Assembly (NCBI GenBank): GCA_009836625.1
Contig: VXVC01000004.1
Span: forward strand, 248,001 to 312,000
From: Holophagales bacterium
GTDB taxonomy: Bacteria > Acidobacteriota > Thermoanaerobaculia > Multivoradales > Multivoraceae
Reading direction: 5' to 3'
DNA length: 64,000 bases
Part shown: piece after piece, positions 15,956 to 24,961 of the stretch
Layout of the letters: each line of letters opens with the position of its first letter
Position numbering within the stretch: position 1 is the first letter of the stretch
Notes under the pieces: generated by a model
What the model was told of the DNA's origin: nothing
What the model saw: only the letters and a program-made list of their open reading frames with translations
Database searches by the model: none
Program-made: the position numbers and the translations under genes

Positions 15956-17029
15956 TTGAAGGCGGCGGCTATCCAATCGAAAAAGGCTGCGCGAGGCGTC
16001 TGTGAGGACGTGTGCGAGACGATCGGCGGTACGCCGATGGTGCGTCTCCGGCGTTCCCTGGGCGGTGCCGGCGCCGGCGTCGAGGTGTTCGCCAAGCTCG
16101 AGTTCCTCAACCCGATGGGCAGTGTGAAGGACCGGGTCGCGCGCTACCTCGTGGATCGCGCGCTCGCGTCCGGCGTGCTCAAGCCCGGCGGGCTGGTGAT
16201 CGAGGCGTCCTCCGGCAACACGGCGATGGGCCTGGCCATGATGGCCACGACCCGTGGACTGCGCTGCCGGGCGGTTGTGCGCCGCCAGACCAGCCGCGAG
16301 AAGCTCGATTGCCTGCGGGCTCTGGGGGTCGAACTCGTCCTGGTCGACGGCGATCTGCACCCCGAGCATCCGGAGTCGTACAACCGGAAGGCCCGGAGCC
16401 TGGTCGCTGCCGAGCCGGAGGCCTTCTTCCCGGACCAGCACAACAACCGCGACAACAACGAGTGCCACTACGAGACGACGGCACCGGAGATCTGGCGCCA
16501 GATGGAGGGCCGGATCGACGCCTTCGTCGGCGGCATCGGTACCGGCGGTACGGTTTCCGGGGTGGGCCGCTTCCTGAAGGAGAAGGACCCGACGATCCAG
16601 GTCGTGGCGGTGGACGTCGAAGGATCCGTGTTCAGCCGTCACTTCGCGGCTCTCTCCGGCGGCCCCGACGCGTCGGCGCCCGCGGGCCGCTATCTGCTGG
16701 AGGGCCTGGGCGACGAGGAGATCATCGACTGTCCGGAGTTCGAGCTCTTCGACCGGATGCTCCAGGTCAGCGACGCCGAGGCGTTCCTGGCGGCGCGCGA
16801 GCTTGCCCGGTACGAAGCGATGCTGGTTGGTGGCTCGAGCGGCGCGGCCCTTTGGGGCGTGCGGCAGATGCTGCGGGAACTGCGGCCGGGCGCCCGGGTC
16901 GTGACCCTGTTCCCCGATTCCGGGACCCGCTACCTCAGCACGATCTACAACGACGACTGGCTGCGCGAACAGGGGCTGCCCGTCTCACGCGGCGAACGCG
17001 GGCTTCAGCCGGCGAAGATCAGGTCATAG
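15956..17029 (+). CDS. PLP-dependent cysteine synthase-like enzyme
   Basis: Probable O-acetylserine (or related) sulfhydrylase making cysteine, fold type II PLP enzyme. Start taken at TTG 15956, 11 bases after the previous stop, giving 357 aa; no ATG precedes the conserved ETIGGTPMVRL. PLP lysine is in NPMGSVKDRVA (about residue 52), the substrate loop is EASSGNTAMGLA, and the phosphate loop is GGIGTGGTVSGVG. It is longer than CysK (about 315-320 aa) owing to a C-terminal extension beyond residue 320. No serine acetyltransferase is nearby. The last 25 bases overlap the convergent membrane protease gene. Confidence 0.88.
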   Translation: MKAAAIQSKKAARGVCEDVCETIGGTPMVRLRRSLGGAGAGVEVFAKLEFLNPMGSVKDRVARYLVDRALASGVLKPGGLVIEASSGNTAMGLAMMATTRGLRCRAVVRRQTSREKLDCLRALGVELVLVDGDLHPEHPESYNRKARSLVAAEPEAFFPDQHNNRDNNECHYETTAPEIWRQMEGRIDAFVGGIGTGGTVSGVGRFLKEKDPTIQVVAVDVEGSVFSRHFAALSGGPDASAPAGRYLLEGLGDEEIIDCPEFELFDRMLQVSDAEAFLAARELARYEAMLVGGSSGAALWGVRQMLRELRPGARVVTLFPDSGTRYLSTIYNDDWLREQGLPVSRGERGLQPAKIRS

Positions 17030-17745
17030 CCCACGGCCATGATCGCGAGGTCGAGACAGACGTGGCTGAGCCAGGGCGCCAGCAGACGGTTGCCCGTGCT
17101 GCGGTAGATCAGCGACCAGAGGACGCCTCCGAGGACGACCGGAAGCGACATGACGGTCAGGACCAGGACCGAAGTGTCGCCAATGTAGACGCCGATGACG
17201 ACCACGTGGTGAGCGGCGAAACCGATGGCGGCTACCAGGTGCGACCACCTGGAAGAGATCAGTCGCCGGAGCCTGCCGTAGACGAAGGCGCGCCAGTAGA
17301 CCTCCTCGAGCCAGGAGTGGACGAAGCTGATCAAGAGCGCCGCGACGACATAGCGGCCCAGGGTGTCGAGGTGAAAGTCGGCCAGCTTCACCGTGATCGC
17401 CTCGGCGGCGGTCGCGGCCATCTCCCCGCCGCGAATCAGAACGGCATAGGCCAGCCAGGTGAAGCCGGCCCCCGCGATTCCGGTGCCCAGGCCGAGGGCA
17501 ACCGATCGGCCCGGCCGCGAGGGGCCGAAGGCGGCCGCCAGCAGGGCGCCCAGGACGGCTACCGGTCCGGCGAACTGGAGCGCCTTGGCGCCGAGGTAGA
17601 CGGGGGCGACCCAGGCCGTGCCCTCGAGCCAGACGAAGTAGGCGAGCGAGGCGACCGTGGGCAACGTCATCGCGGCGACCAGGATCGCCCACCAGAGCCC
17701 TCGACGTCGTGGCTCGATCGGTCCGTGCTCGCCGGGTCGGTTCAT
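17005..17745 (-). CDS. CPBP family intramembrane protease
   Basis: Multi-pass membrane protein, 246 aa, of the CaaX protease/bacteriocin-processing (Abi, CPBP) family. The catalytic motifs are present: EEVYWR (EExxxR, about residue 158), FAAHH (second motif) and HVCLD (third motif). Six to eight hydrophobic segments span the protein. Substrate unknown. It overlaps the upstream glycosyltransferase by 4 bases, so it is probably co-expressed with it, and overlaps the 3' end of the cysteine synthase gene on the opposite strand. Confidence 0.88.
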   Translation of the reverse strand: MNRPGEHGPIEPRRRGLWWAILVAAMTLPTVASLAYFVWLEGTAWVAPVYLGAKALQFAGPVAVLGALLAAAFGPSRPGRSVALGLGTGIAGAGFTWLAYAVLIRGGEMAATAAEAITVKLADFHLDTLGRYVVAALLISFVHSWLEEVYWRAFVYGRLRRLISSRWSHLVAAIGFAAHHVVVIGVYIGDTSVLVLTVMSLPVVLGGVLWSLIYRSTGNRLLAPWLSHVCLDLAIMAVGYDLIFAG

Positions 17746-19022
17746 CGCCGGCCGCCATCCGCCAGAGCATCGAGGTAGGCCTGCCGGTATCTGCCGGCCA
17801 CGATGTCCCAGGTCAGTTGGGAAACGGCGCGGGAGCGGGCCCGGGCGCCCATCAGGCGCCGCTGTTCCGGATTGCCGAGGATGCCCGCGATCGCTTCCCT
17901 CAGAGCGGCCCGATCCTGCTCCGGAACGAGGACTCCCTGGACTCCCGATTCCACCGCCAGGGGGATGCCGGAAACCGAAGTGGCGACCACCGGGAGCCCA
18001 CTGGCGAGAGCCTCCAGGATCACGTTGGGCAGGCCGTCGACGTTGCCCTGGGGATCGTGAACGGCGGGGAGGACGAACAGGTCGGCGCCGCGGTAGAGAC
18101 CGGGCAGATCGTCGTGGGCGACGGCGCCGGGTAGGTGGATCCGGCCCGTGTGGTCGGGCCTCCATCCGTCGACTGTCGCCCGGAAATGCGCCATCTGATC
18201 GCCGTCGCCGGCAATGATCGTGTGCAAGTCGCTGAAATCGGACAGCAGCCGCGGCAGGACATCGATCAGCACCTGGAAGCCCTTCTTCGTCGCCAGGCGG
18301 CCGACACCGAGCAGGACGGTGGAGTTGTCTGGAATGTTCAGGCGTTCGCGCCAGGATTCCTCCACCGGCTCGCCCGGGAGCTCCGCCAGCGGGCGGAACA
18401 TGTCGGTATCGACGCCGTAGGGGATGACGCGCGACGGCTTGCCGCGATAGCCGATCCGCCGGACTCTCTCGACAAGTTCGGGCGAGCATCCGGTCAGCAA
18501 ATCGCAACGGGCCAGGGCGCGTCGGATCGCCGGCCGCGCGAGCGCCTTCTCGGCCAGGAAGACGTCGCTGCCGTGGAGGCCTGCCGCGATCAGCGTTCCT
18601 TTTCCATGCACCCCCGGCCAGAGGGCCACCAGCCCGTTCGGGGCGACCCAGTGAGCGTGGAGCAGGTCGTGCCGTTCCCGCCCGAGATGCCGGGCCACCG
18701 CCCTCGCCGCCGCGAGCAGATAGAGGGGAGCGGCGAGCGCGGCGCCCGGCCGTACATGTTCGTCCGCGGCCAGGCTTCGGCCGTAGCCGAGGACCTCCAG
18801 TGGACGGGGGGCGTACGCGAACGAGCAAACTTCGACGCCGTCGTCGGTCCAGGCGCGACGCACCTGCGCCGCGCGCGGCGTGAGAACGGTGACGCGGTCG
18901 CCGGCTCGGACCAGCCCACGGGCCAGTTCACGGATGAACGGTCCGGCCGTGTCGCCGGGCCAGCGAGGGTAGGTTTGGGTGAGGAAGAGGATGCGCAGGG
19001 TCGCGCTCCTGCCGCGGGGCAA
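17742..19022 (-). CDS. Glycosyltransferase family 4
   Basis: GT-B enzyme, 426 aa, beginning at TTG 19022 (no ATG or GTG precedes the conserved start RILFLTQTYPRWPGD). Features: P-G-D-x-A-G-PF acceptor loop, LHAHWVAPNGL, GVGRLATKKGF linker motif (about 245), and GLPNVILEALASGLPVVAT (about 330). Resembles enzymes of exopolysaccharide or lipid-linked glycan assembly. It sits 6 bases downstream of a dolichyl-phosphate-mannose-synthase-like GT2 gene and overlaps the CPBP protease. Confidence 0.9.
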   Translation of the reverse strand: MPRGRSATLRILFLTQTYPRWPGDTAGPFIRELARGLVRAGDRVTVLTPRAAQVRRAWTDDGVEVCSFAYAPRPLEVLGYGRSLAADEHVRPGAALAAPLYLLAAARAVARHLGRERHDLLHAHWVAPNGLVALWPGVHGKGTLIAAGLHGSDVFLAEKALARPAIRRALARCDLLTGCSPELVERVRRIGYRGKPSRVIPYGVDTDMFRPLAELPGEPVEESWRERLNIPDNSTVLLGVGRLATKKGFQVLIDVLPRLLSDFSDLHTIIAGDGDQMAHFRATVDGWRPDHTGRIHLPGAVAHDDLPGLYRGADLFVLPAVHDPQGNVDGLPNVILEALASGLPVVATSVSGIPLAVESGVQGVLVPEQDRAALREAIAGILGNPEQRRLMGARARSRAVSQLTWDIVAGRYRQAYLDALADGGRR

Positions 19023-19028
19023 CCGGGT

Positions 19029-20048
19029 TCAGCCGACTCGCTCTCGCACCGAGTAGCTGTCGGGCCGCCGGAAGTTCTTGAAGGTGATCAGTTCGCCGAT
19101 CAGGCCAGTTGTGACGATCTGGATGCCCAGGACCATCAACAGGACCCCGAGCAGCAGCAGCGGCCGGTTGGACAGCGAGGCGCCGGCGAACCAGAGCGCG
19201 GCGAGATAGGTACAGATACCCAGACCGGCCGCGAAACTGATCAGGCCGATCGGGCCGAAGAGGTGCAGCGGGCGGCGCGTGAAGCGGCTGATGAACAGGA
19301 CCGTGATCAGGTCCACGGGTCCCTTGTAGGAGCGGTCCCATCCGTACCGGCTGCGGCCGACGCGGCGCGGATGGTGCGCTACCGGAATCTCGCCGACGAG
19401 AAAACCGCGCCGGCTGGCGAGAACGGGGATGTAACGATGGAGTTCGCCGTACACGGCGACCTGCTCCAGAACTTCCCGGCGGTAGGCCTTGAAGCCGGAG
19501 TTGAAGTCGTGCAGCCTGACGTTCGAGAGGGTGCGCGTCACCCAGTTGAAGACCCTGGACGCCAGTCGACGGCGCCACGGGTCGCGCCGGGTGCGCTTCC
19601 AGCCGGAGACGAGATCGAGGGGGCCGTCTTCCAGCGCCTGCAGCAGTCGCGGAATCTCGTCGGGATCGTCCTGCAGGTCGCCGTCCATCGTGACGAGAAT
19701 CCGGCCCCGCGAGTGATCGACCCCGGCCGAGAGGGCGGCTGCCTTGCCGAAGTTCCGCCGCAGCCGAATCAGCCGCACCCGGGGGTCGCGCTCGTGTTCG
19801 CGGCGAACCGCATCGGACGTGCCGTCGGTCGAGCCGTCATCGATGAACACGAGTTCCGCCAGGACCTGAAGGGCGTCCAGGTTGGCAAGGACGCGCTCGG
19901 CCAGGGCGGAGACCGTCGCGCTTTCGTCGAGGACCGGCACCAGGACACTGACGTCGAGGGGCATCTCCCCGTCTCTGGCCATGGACGGCTCGTCAGCCCA
20001 GGAATGGGCCTTCCCTGGCGGCGCCGTCAACTCGATCGTCTCGGCCAT
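19029..20048 (-). CDS. Polyprenyl-phosphate glycosyltransferase (GT2, DPM1/ArnC-like)
   Basis: Transfers a sugar from a nucleotide donor to a polyprenyl phosphate at the inner membrane. 339 aa. GT-A domain (about residues 30-235): VSVLVPVLDE, FIDDGSTDGT, the metal-binding DGDLQDDPDEIP, and HDFNSGFKAYRR. Two C-terminal transmembrane helices (about 262-287 and 297-322) fit the ArnC/GtrB type. The first 28 residues are not conserved. Its product could feed the glycosyltransferase downstream. Confidence 0.9.
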   Translation of the reverse strand: MAETIELTAPPGKAHSWADEPSMARDGEMPLDVSVLVPVLDESATVSALAERVLANLDALQVLAELVFIDDGSTDGTSDAVRREHERDPRVRLIRLRRNFGKAAALSAGVDHSRGRILVTMDGDLQDDPDEIPRLLQALEDGPLDLVSGWKRTRRDPWRRRLASRVFNWVTRTLSNVRLHDFNSGFKAYRREVLEQVAVYGELHRYIPVLASRRGFLVGEIPVAHHPRRVGRSRYGWDRSYKGPVDLITVLFISRFTRRPLHLFGPIGLISFAAGLGICTYLAALWFAGASLSNRPLLLLGVLLMVLGIQIVTTGLIGELITFKNFRRPDSYSVRERVG

Positions 20049-20112
20049 CGTCTCTCGGCGTCCTCGCGATCAGCCTACAGCAACCGGCCTGGAGCGAAGG
20101 CGTCCTGCGGGT

Positions 20113-21921
20113 TCAGTCCGTCGGCGTCGTAGCGGCCGCGGCCGCCGTAGAGATCTCCGGAAGCCGGGCCGGTTCCGGCGTCCCTTCCGGTTGCTGGGGG
20201 ACGTACTCGATTCTGCGACCGTTGACAATCAGGACCGGCGGTTCGGCTTCGAGGTCGAACTGGACCATCGTCTCCTGCCTGGAGTTCACCTGGATCTTCT
20301 GGTCGATCCGGTCCTCCGGCTGCCACCTGGGATTTCGGAGAAGGCTGAGGACGTGGGCGCCTGCGGGGACGGGCAGGTCGAGGATGGGCGTCCAGCCGAT
20401 CGCTTCATCGCCGATGCGTACGAAGACGGGACGTTCCGATTCGGTTGCCGGCGCGATGCTGACGGCTCCGGGCCGAACCAGAGGCACCGGCGTCTCCAGC
20501 AACCGGTCCACGCCGACCTGGGTCAGGACCTGTTCCCGGATCTGGTAGTCGCGAGTGACAAGTTCGAACGTAAGCACATGATCGATCTCGGCTTCGACTT
20601 CGAACACCCTTCTGCGGTCGAGGACTACGGGCGCCTCGCCGTCGACAGAGACGGTAATCTGCGGATCCCAGGCGGGCGCCAGGGCCAGGCGGCCAGTTCC
20701 CCGGCTAACGGCTGGAGTCGCGTCTGGGGGTTGGGGCGTCGGATTCTCGGGCGTAGTCAGGCTGACGGGCTCCGCGGCGGGACTCTCGTCTTCGGTCTCC
20801 GCGGCGAGCGCCTGCCGTTCGACCGGAGGCTCGGTCCGTGGCTCGGGGGCCTCCGATCCGGCGACCGGACTACCCTTCGACCACCACAGCGTACCGCCGA
20901 GCCAGAGCGCGGTTCCGGCGACCGTGGCGAACGTCAACCAGCGGCGCCGGAGGCGGGAGCGGGGCGGACGCCGGATCGCGTCGGCGACCGTGTCGAGAGT
21001 CGGCGGAGAAGTCGTCTCCGGAGGCGCGACCCCTGCGTTGATCTCGACTTCGATCAGCGAGGAGTCGGACGCTCTGGGTGTCCGCACCGTCGTGGCCGTC
21101 CAGTCGTTCGGCTCGCCCTGCGGGGAGGCCTCGTTGCTGGGCGTCCCGACGAGTTCCTTGTGCGCGTCTTCGAGGGCGTTGACAATGAGGCTGAAGTCCG
21201 CTGCACGCTTCGCAGGATCGTCCCGGAGGCAGGCGTCGAGAACGGTAACGAGTGATCTCGCCACATGTTGTGGGAGCTGGGCCTTGATTGCCTCTTGCAC
21301 GAAACGCCGGTCCTTCGATTTCAGCCGGCGGGAGGGCACCTGCCGTTCGGCGGGCTGGAAGGTCAGCACCCGGTGCGTGAGCACACCGAACGCATAGATG
21401 TCGCTTCGCACATCGACAGTGCCGCCGTGCAGCAGCTCCGGTGCGCCGTACCTGACGTGTGCGTACGGTCGCGGACTCGCGAAACTCCGAAGAGCGGCGC
21501 TGTCGTCGGAACGGATCGTGATGGCGCCGGGGTGGACGTCTCCGTGGACGACGCCCTGGCCATGCGCGTGCTCCAGTGCGCGCGCAACCTGCGCAAGCCA
21601 GCCCAGAACGGTGCGGATCGGCAGTCTGTCGCACCGTTCGAGGCGCGCCGCCAGCGTCTCGGTACCCAGGGACTGTTCGATTCGACAGGACGTTGCGCCG
21701 TCGATTCCGAAGTCGAGGATCCGGGCGATCGAGACGTGTTCCAACCGTCCGACCGCGGCGGCCCGCTTCAGGAACAGGGCCTGAGCCTCGGCCGTCTCTC
21801 CGGTCCAGGTGTCGAGGATGACCGGGCTTTCGTCCCGCGTGTCGCGACCGAGATAGGAGGCTGCTCCAGGCTTCGCTTCGAGGCGGCGGAGAATCTCGAA
21901 GTGACCAATTTGTTGACTCAT
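20113..21921 (-). CDS. Membrane pseudokinase with PEGA-like domain
   Basis: 602 aa from ATG 21921 (MSQQIGHFEIL); the frame stays open for 15 more codons upstream. Residues 5-255 have the Hanks-type kinase fold (LEHAHGQGVVHGDVHPG, YGAPELL, DIYAFGVLTHRVL), but the catalytic residues are degenerate: Asp37 sits where the VAIK lysine belongs, the glycine-rich loop is lost (LEAKPGAASYLG), the HRD motif is HGD with Ala133 in place of the metal-binding Asn, and the DFG position reads SFA (146-148). One transmembrane helix (about 329-347) follows, then a Pro/Glu-rich linker and a PEGA-type domain (IGWTPILDLPVPAGAHVL) presumably outside the membrane. Probably a scaffold or sensor, not an active kinase. 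Divergent from thrC. Confidence 0.85.
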   Translation of the reverse strand: MSQQIGHFEILRRLEAKPGAASYLGRDTRDESPVILDTWTGETAEAQALFLKRAAAVGRLEHVSIARILDFGIDGATSCRIEQSLGTETLAARLERCDRLPIRTVLGWLAQVARALEHAHGQGVVHGDVHPGAITIRSDDSAALRSFASPRPYAHVRYGAPELLHGGTVDVRSDIYAFGVLTHRVLTFQPAERQVPSRRLKSKDRRFVQEAIKAQLPQHVARSLVTVLDACLRDDPAKRAADFSLIVNALEDAHKELVGTPSNEASPQGEPNDWTATTVRTPRASDSSLIEVEINAGVAPPETTSPPTLDTVADAIRRPPRSRLRRRWLTFATVAGTALWLGGTLWWSKGSPVAGSEAPEPRTEPPVERQALAAETEDESPAAEPVSLTTPENPTPQPPDATPAVSRGTGRLALAPAWDPQITVSVDGEAPVVLDRRRVFEVEAEIDHVLTFELVTRDYQIREQVLTQVGVDRLLETPVPLVRPGAVSIAPATESERPVFVRIGDEAIGWTPILDLPVPAGAHVLSLLRNPRWQPEDRIDQKIQVNSRQETMVQFDLEAEPPVLIVNGRRIEYVPQQPEGTPEPARLPEISTAAAAATTPTD

Positions 21922-22058
21922 GCGCGAATGCCAAGAAGTTGATGCGAGGAGGCGATGATAGCACATTTCGGCCGTAAGTTGTTGTGTTTCAGTGGCTTGT
22001 GTCTGCTGAACGACCGCGCGCCGGCGGCGCTGCTAGGGTCGGCACGGCGGAAGCGAAG

Positions 22059-23222
22059 ATGGAGCCAGGTGGTGAGAGCAGGGAGCGCTGGGCCCGAGAC
22101 CTCGTCTGCTCTGCTACAGGGGTCAAGAGGCCTCTGGACGAGCCGGCTTTCCTGTCGCCCGCCGGCAAACCGTGGCTTGTGAGCTACGAACTGGATCGGC
22201 GGCGGGGCGAGACGCTCGCCCGTGATCTCCGTCACCGCCCCTGGACCCTGTGGCGCTATCGCGAGCTGCTGCCGGTGTCCCGCTTCCACGCTCGGGTCGA
22301 TCTGGGCGAAGGCGGCACCCCCGTTGTGCGGCTTCAACGCGCGGGGCCCGACGGCGTGAGTGTCTTCGTCAAGAACGAAGCGGGAAACCCGACGGGTTCG
22401 TTCAAGGACCGGGGACTCTCCCTGGCCGTGAACCGGGCCTGTGAACTCGGCGCCCCCGGGGTTCAGCTTCCGAGCGCCGGCAACGCGGGCGTCTCGGCCG
22501 CCGCCTACGCCGCCGCGGCCGGGTTGCCCTGCCGCGTGGCGCTGCCGGAAGACACTCCGGCAACGGTTGCCGAACGTTGCCGTGGTCTCGGCGCGGAGGT
22601 GGTCGAGTCGGGAGGTACCCTGGTCGACGCCGGCGCCGCGCTGCGGGAACTCGGGGGCGGCTTTTGGGATCTTTCGACCCTGCGCGAGCCGTACCGTGTC
22701 GAGGGCAAGAAGACGATGGGTTTCGAGCTCGCCGAACAGTTCGGCTGGCGGCTGCCGGACTGGATCGTCTATCCGACCGGCGGCGGCACTGGAATCGTCG
22801 GTATGGCGAAGGCCTTCGCCGAACTTCGCGGGCTGGGCCTCCTGAGCGGGCCGCCCGCGAAGTTCGCGGTCGTGCAGATGGCTGGCTGCGCCCCCATCGT
22901 GCGGGCCTTCCGGGACGGCAACGAGCATGCCGAGGCCTGGCAGGCGCCGGAAACGCGTGTCTGGGGCTTGCGGGTACCGAAAGCGATCGGCGATTTCCTC
23001 GTCCTTCGCGCGGTACGCGAGAGCGGGGGAACGGCGGTAGCTGTCGAGGAGGACCTGGTGGCGGAGACGACCCGGAGGATGGCGGCGCGGGAGGGACTTC
23101 TGATCGGCCCCGAAACCGCCGCGGCGATGGCGGCGGTCGCCGGCCTGAGCGACTCCGGTACCATCCGTCGCGGCGAGTCCGTGCTGGTCTTCGCGACCGG
23201 CCATCCGGCCAACTACGTGTAG
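22059..23222 (+). CDS. thrC: Threonine synthase
   Basis: Converts O-phosphohomoserine to threonine with PLP. 387 aa starting at ATG 22059; an upstream in-frame ATG at 21984 adds 25 non-conserved residues. The N-terminal segment RPLDEPAFLSPAGKPWLVSYEL is typical of the cysteine-poor bacterial type. PLP lysine in GNPTGSFKDRGLS, phosphate loop YPTGGGTGIVG, and C-terminal FATGHPANYV. No homoserine kinase or dehydrogenase is adjacent. The 137-base gap to the divergent pseudokinase must hold both promoters, but I see no convincing pair of hexamers. Confidence 0.92.
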   Translation: MEPGGESRERWARDLVCSATGVKRPLDEPAFLSPAGKPWLVSYELDRRRGETLARDLRHRPWTLWRYRELLPVSRFHARVDLGEGGTPVVRLQRAGPDGVSVFVKNEAGNPTGSFKDRGLSLAVNRACELGAPGVQLPSAGNAGVSAAAYAAAAGLPCRVALPEDTPATVAERCRGLGAEVVESGGTLVDAGAALRELGGGFWDLSTLREPYRVEGKKTMGFELAEQFGWRLPDWIVYPTGGGTGIVGMAKAFAELRGLGLLSGPPAKFAVVQMAGCAPIVRAFRDGNEHAEAWQAPETRVWGLRVPKAIGDFLVLRAVRESGGTAVAVEEDLVAETTRRMAAREGLLIGPETAAAMAAVAGLSDSGTIRRGESVLVFATGHPANYV

Positions 23223-23237
23223 GGAGGCTCTGGCGCG

Positions 23238-24944
23238 ATGCCCGAGGCGGTGTTCGGTTCGATTGCGGATGGAGTGAACGGGCTGCTCGGGCCGGTGGCC
23301 GGTTGGCTGGAGGGGGTGGTCTGGAACACGCCGCCGCAGGCGCCCATCCTTGCCCTGGTGCTGCTGGGGACGGGCCTGTTCGTAACCGTTCGGCTGGGCC
23401 TGATCCAGTTGCGGGGTTTCCGGCACGCCTGGGCCATTCTCGGCGGCAAGTACAACGATCCGGACGACGAAGGCGACCTCGTTCACTTCCAGGCCTTGAC
23501 CACGGCCCTCTCGGCGACGGTTGGCATCGGCAACATCGCCGGAGTCGCGATCGCGATTCGCATGGGAGGTCCCGGGGCCCTGTTCTGGATGTGGGTGACG
23601 GCATTCTTCGGCATGGCGCTCAAGTTCGCCGAGTGCACGCTGGCGGTGGCCTACCGGCGCGTGCATCGGGACGGCTCCGTGTCCGGCGGGCCGATGTACT
23701 ACATCGAGAAGGGCCTGGGGACCCAGTGGAAGTGGATGGCCATGCTGTTCGCCGGCCTGGCCGTCATCTGCTCGTTCGGTACCGGCAACATGAACCAGGC
23801 GAACACGATGGCCGATCAGCTCGAGTCCCAGTTCGGCCTGGCGCCGGTCTGGAGCGGCCTCGTCTTCGCCTCCCTGGTCGCCCTCGTGATCATCGGCGGC
23901 ATCCGCCGCATCGGGAGGGTCACCTCGATTCTCGCACCCGGCATGGCCGTGATCTACGTCGGCGGCGCGCTCTTCATCCTGCTTGCGAACATCGAAAGCG
24001 TGCCGGCGAGCTTCGCCCTGATCGTGGAGCAGGCGTTCCGGCCGACTTCCATGGTGGGCGGCGCCGCGGGTTCCTTCCTGATGACGATGATGTGGGGCAT
24101 CCGGCGCGGTCTGTTCAGCAACGAGGCCGGACAGGGCAGCGCGCCGATCGCCCACGCCACGGCCAAGACGGACGAGCCGGTGCGCGAGGGTCTCGTGGCC
24201 TCCCTGGAGCCCTTCATCGACACCCTGGTCATCTGCACGATGACCGGTCTGGTCATCGTCACGACGGACGCCTGGCGCGATCCCGCGCCGCAGAGTTTCG
24301 GTCTCGACGAGGTCGAGGGCGTTCACCTGGTGCTGGAAGACGACTCCGGGCTGCTGGCGGCGCGGGAGGAACGCGCCGGAGTGGGCGGCGGCGCGCTCGA
24401 GGTCGTCGACGGAACCGCCAGCGGCTCCTTCGTGTTCCTCCACGCGACGATCGTCAACGCGCGTCTGGTGGACGAAGACGGATCCGCCTGGAGCGGCAGG
24501 CTGGAGCTGGGCGCCGACGGCTCGCTCAGCACCGACGGGGCCGAGCCGAGAATCGAGGGCGGCGCCCTGCTGAACGGTGCTCCTCTTACGGCCCGAGCCT
24601 TCAGCCTCGGTCTTCCGGGCAGTCGCGGCGACCTGATCGTCACCCTCTCGGTGCTGCTGTTCGCGGTGTCGACGGCGATCTCCTGGTCCTACTACGGCGA
24701 TCGCTCGACCGAGTACCTCTTCGGCGCGAGGGCGATTCCGGTCTACCGCTGGATCTACGTCGGGTTCTTCTTCATGGGCTGCCTGCTGCCGTTGACCACC
24801 GTGTGGACCTTCGGCGACGTGGCTCTCGGCCTGATGTCCTTCCCCAACCTCATTTCGCTGCTCCTGCTCTCGGGGGTGGTCACCGGCTTGACCAGGTCCT
24901 ACTTCCGCCGCCACCTCGGGAAGGGCGGCGGTGACTCCGGATAG
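23238..24944 (+). CDS. Alanine/glycine:cation symporter (AGCS) with an extra soluble loop
   Basis: Na+- or H+-coupled amino acid importer of the inner membrane. 568 aa. Family signatures: ALSATVGIGNIAGVA (about residue 92), SGGPMYYIEKGLG, WGIRRGLFSNEAGQGSAPIAHA, and FAVSTAISWSYYGDRSTEYLFG. Between the helix ending near residue 345 and LTARAFS near 455 there is a polar insertion of about 100 residues rich in Glu, Asp and Gly. It is absent from the short AlsT-like members I know. Followed 17 bases later by another transporter. Confidence 0.9.
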   Translation: MPEAVFGSIADGVNGLLGPVAGWLEGVVWNTPPQAPILALVLLGTGLFVTVRLGLIQLRGFRHAWAILGGKYNDPDDEGDLVHFQALTTALSATVGIGNIAGVAIAIRMGGPGALFWMWVTAFFGMALKFAECTLAVAYRRVHRDGSVSGGPMYYIEKGLGTQWKWMAMLFAGLAVICSFGTGNMNQANTMADQLESQFGLAPVWSGLVFASLVALVIIGGIRRIGRVTSILAPGMAVIYVGGALFILLANIESVPASFALIVEQAFRPTSMVGGAAGSFLMTMMWGIRRGLFSNEAGQGSAPIAHATAKTDEPVREGLVASLEPFIDTLVICTMTGLVIVTTDAWRDPAPQSFGLDEVEGVHLVLEDDSGLLAAREERAGVGGGALEVVDGTASGSFVFLHATIVNARLVDEDGSAWSGRLELGADGSLSTDGAEPRIEGGALLNGAPLTARAFSLGLPGSRGDLIVTLSVLLFAVSTAISWSYYGDRSTEYLFGARAIPVYRWIYVGFFFMGCLLPLTTVWTFGDVALGLMSFPNLISLLLLSGVVTGLTRSYFRRHLGKGGGDSG

Positions 24945-24961
24945 GTCCGGAAGCGGCCGAA

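Noticed and set aside
18135..20132. Very long open frame on the plus strand antisense to glycosyltransferase genes
   Set aside because: Its translation shows no domain, and the minus-strand genes there have clear motifs. Long antisense open frames are expected at this G+C content. The same applies to 29927-32326, 34360-36609, 21918-24914, 47471-49396, 51413-52957 and 54887-57637.
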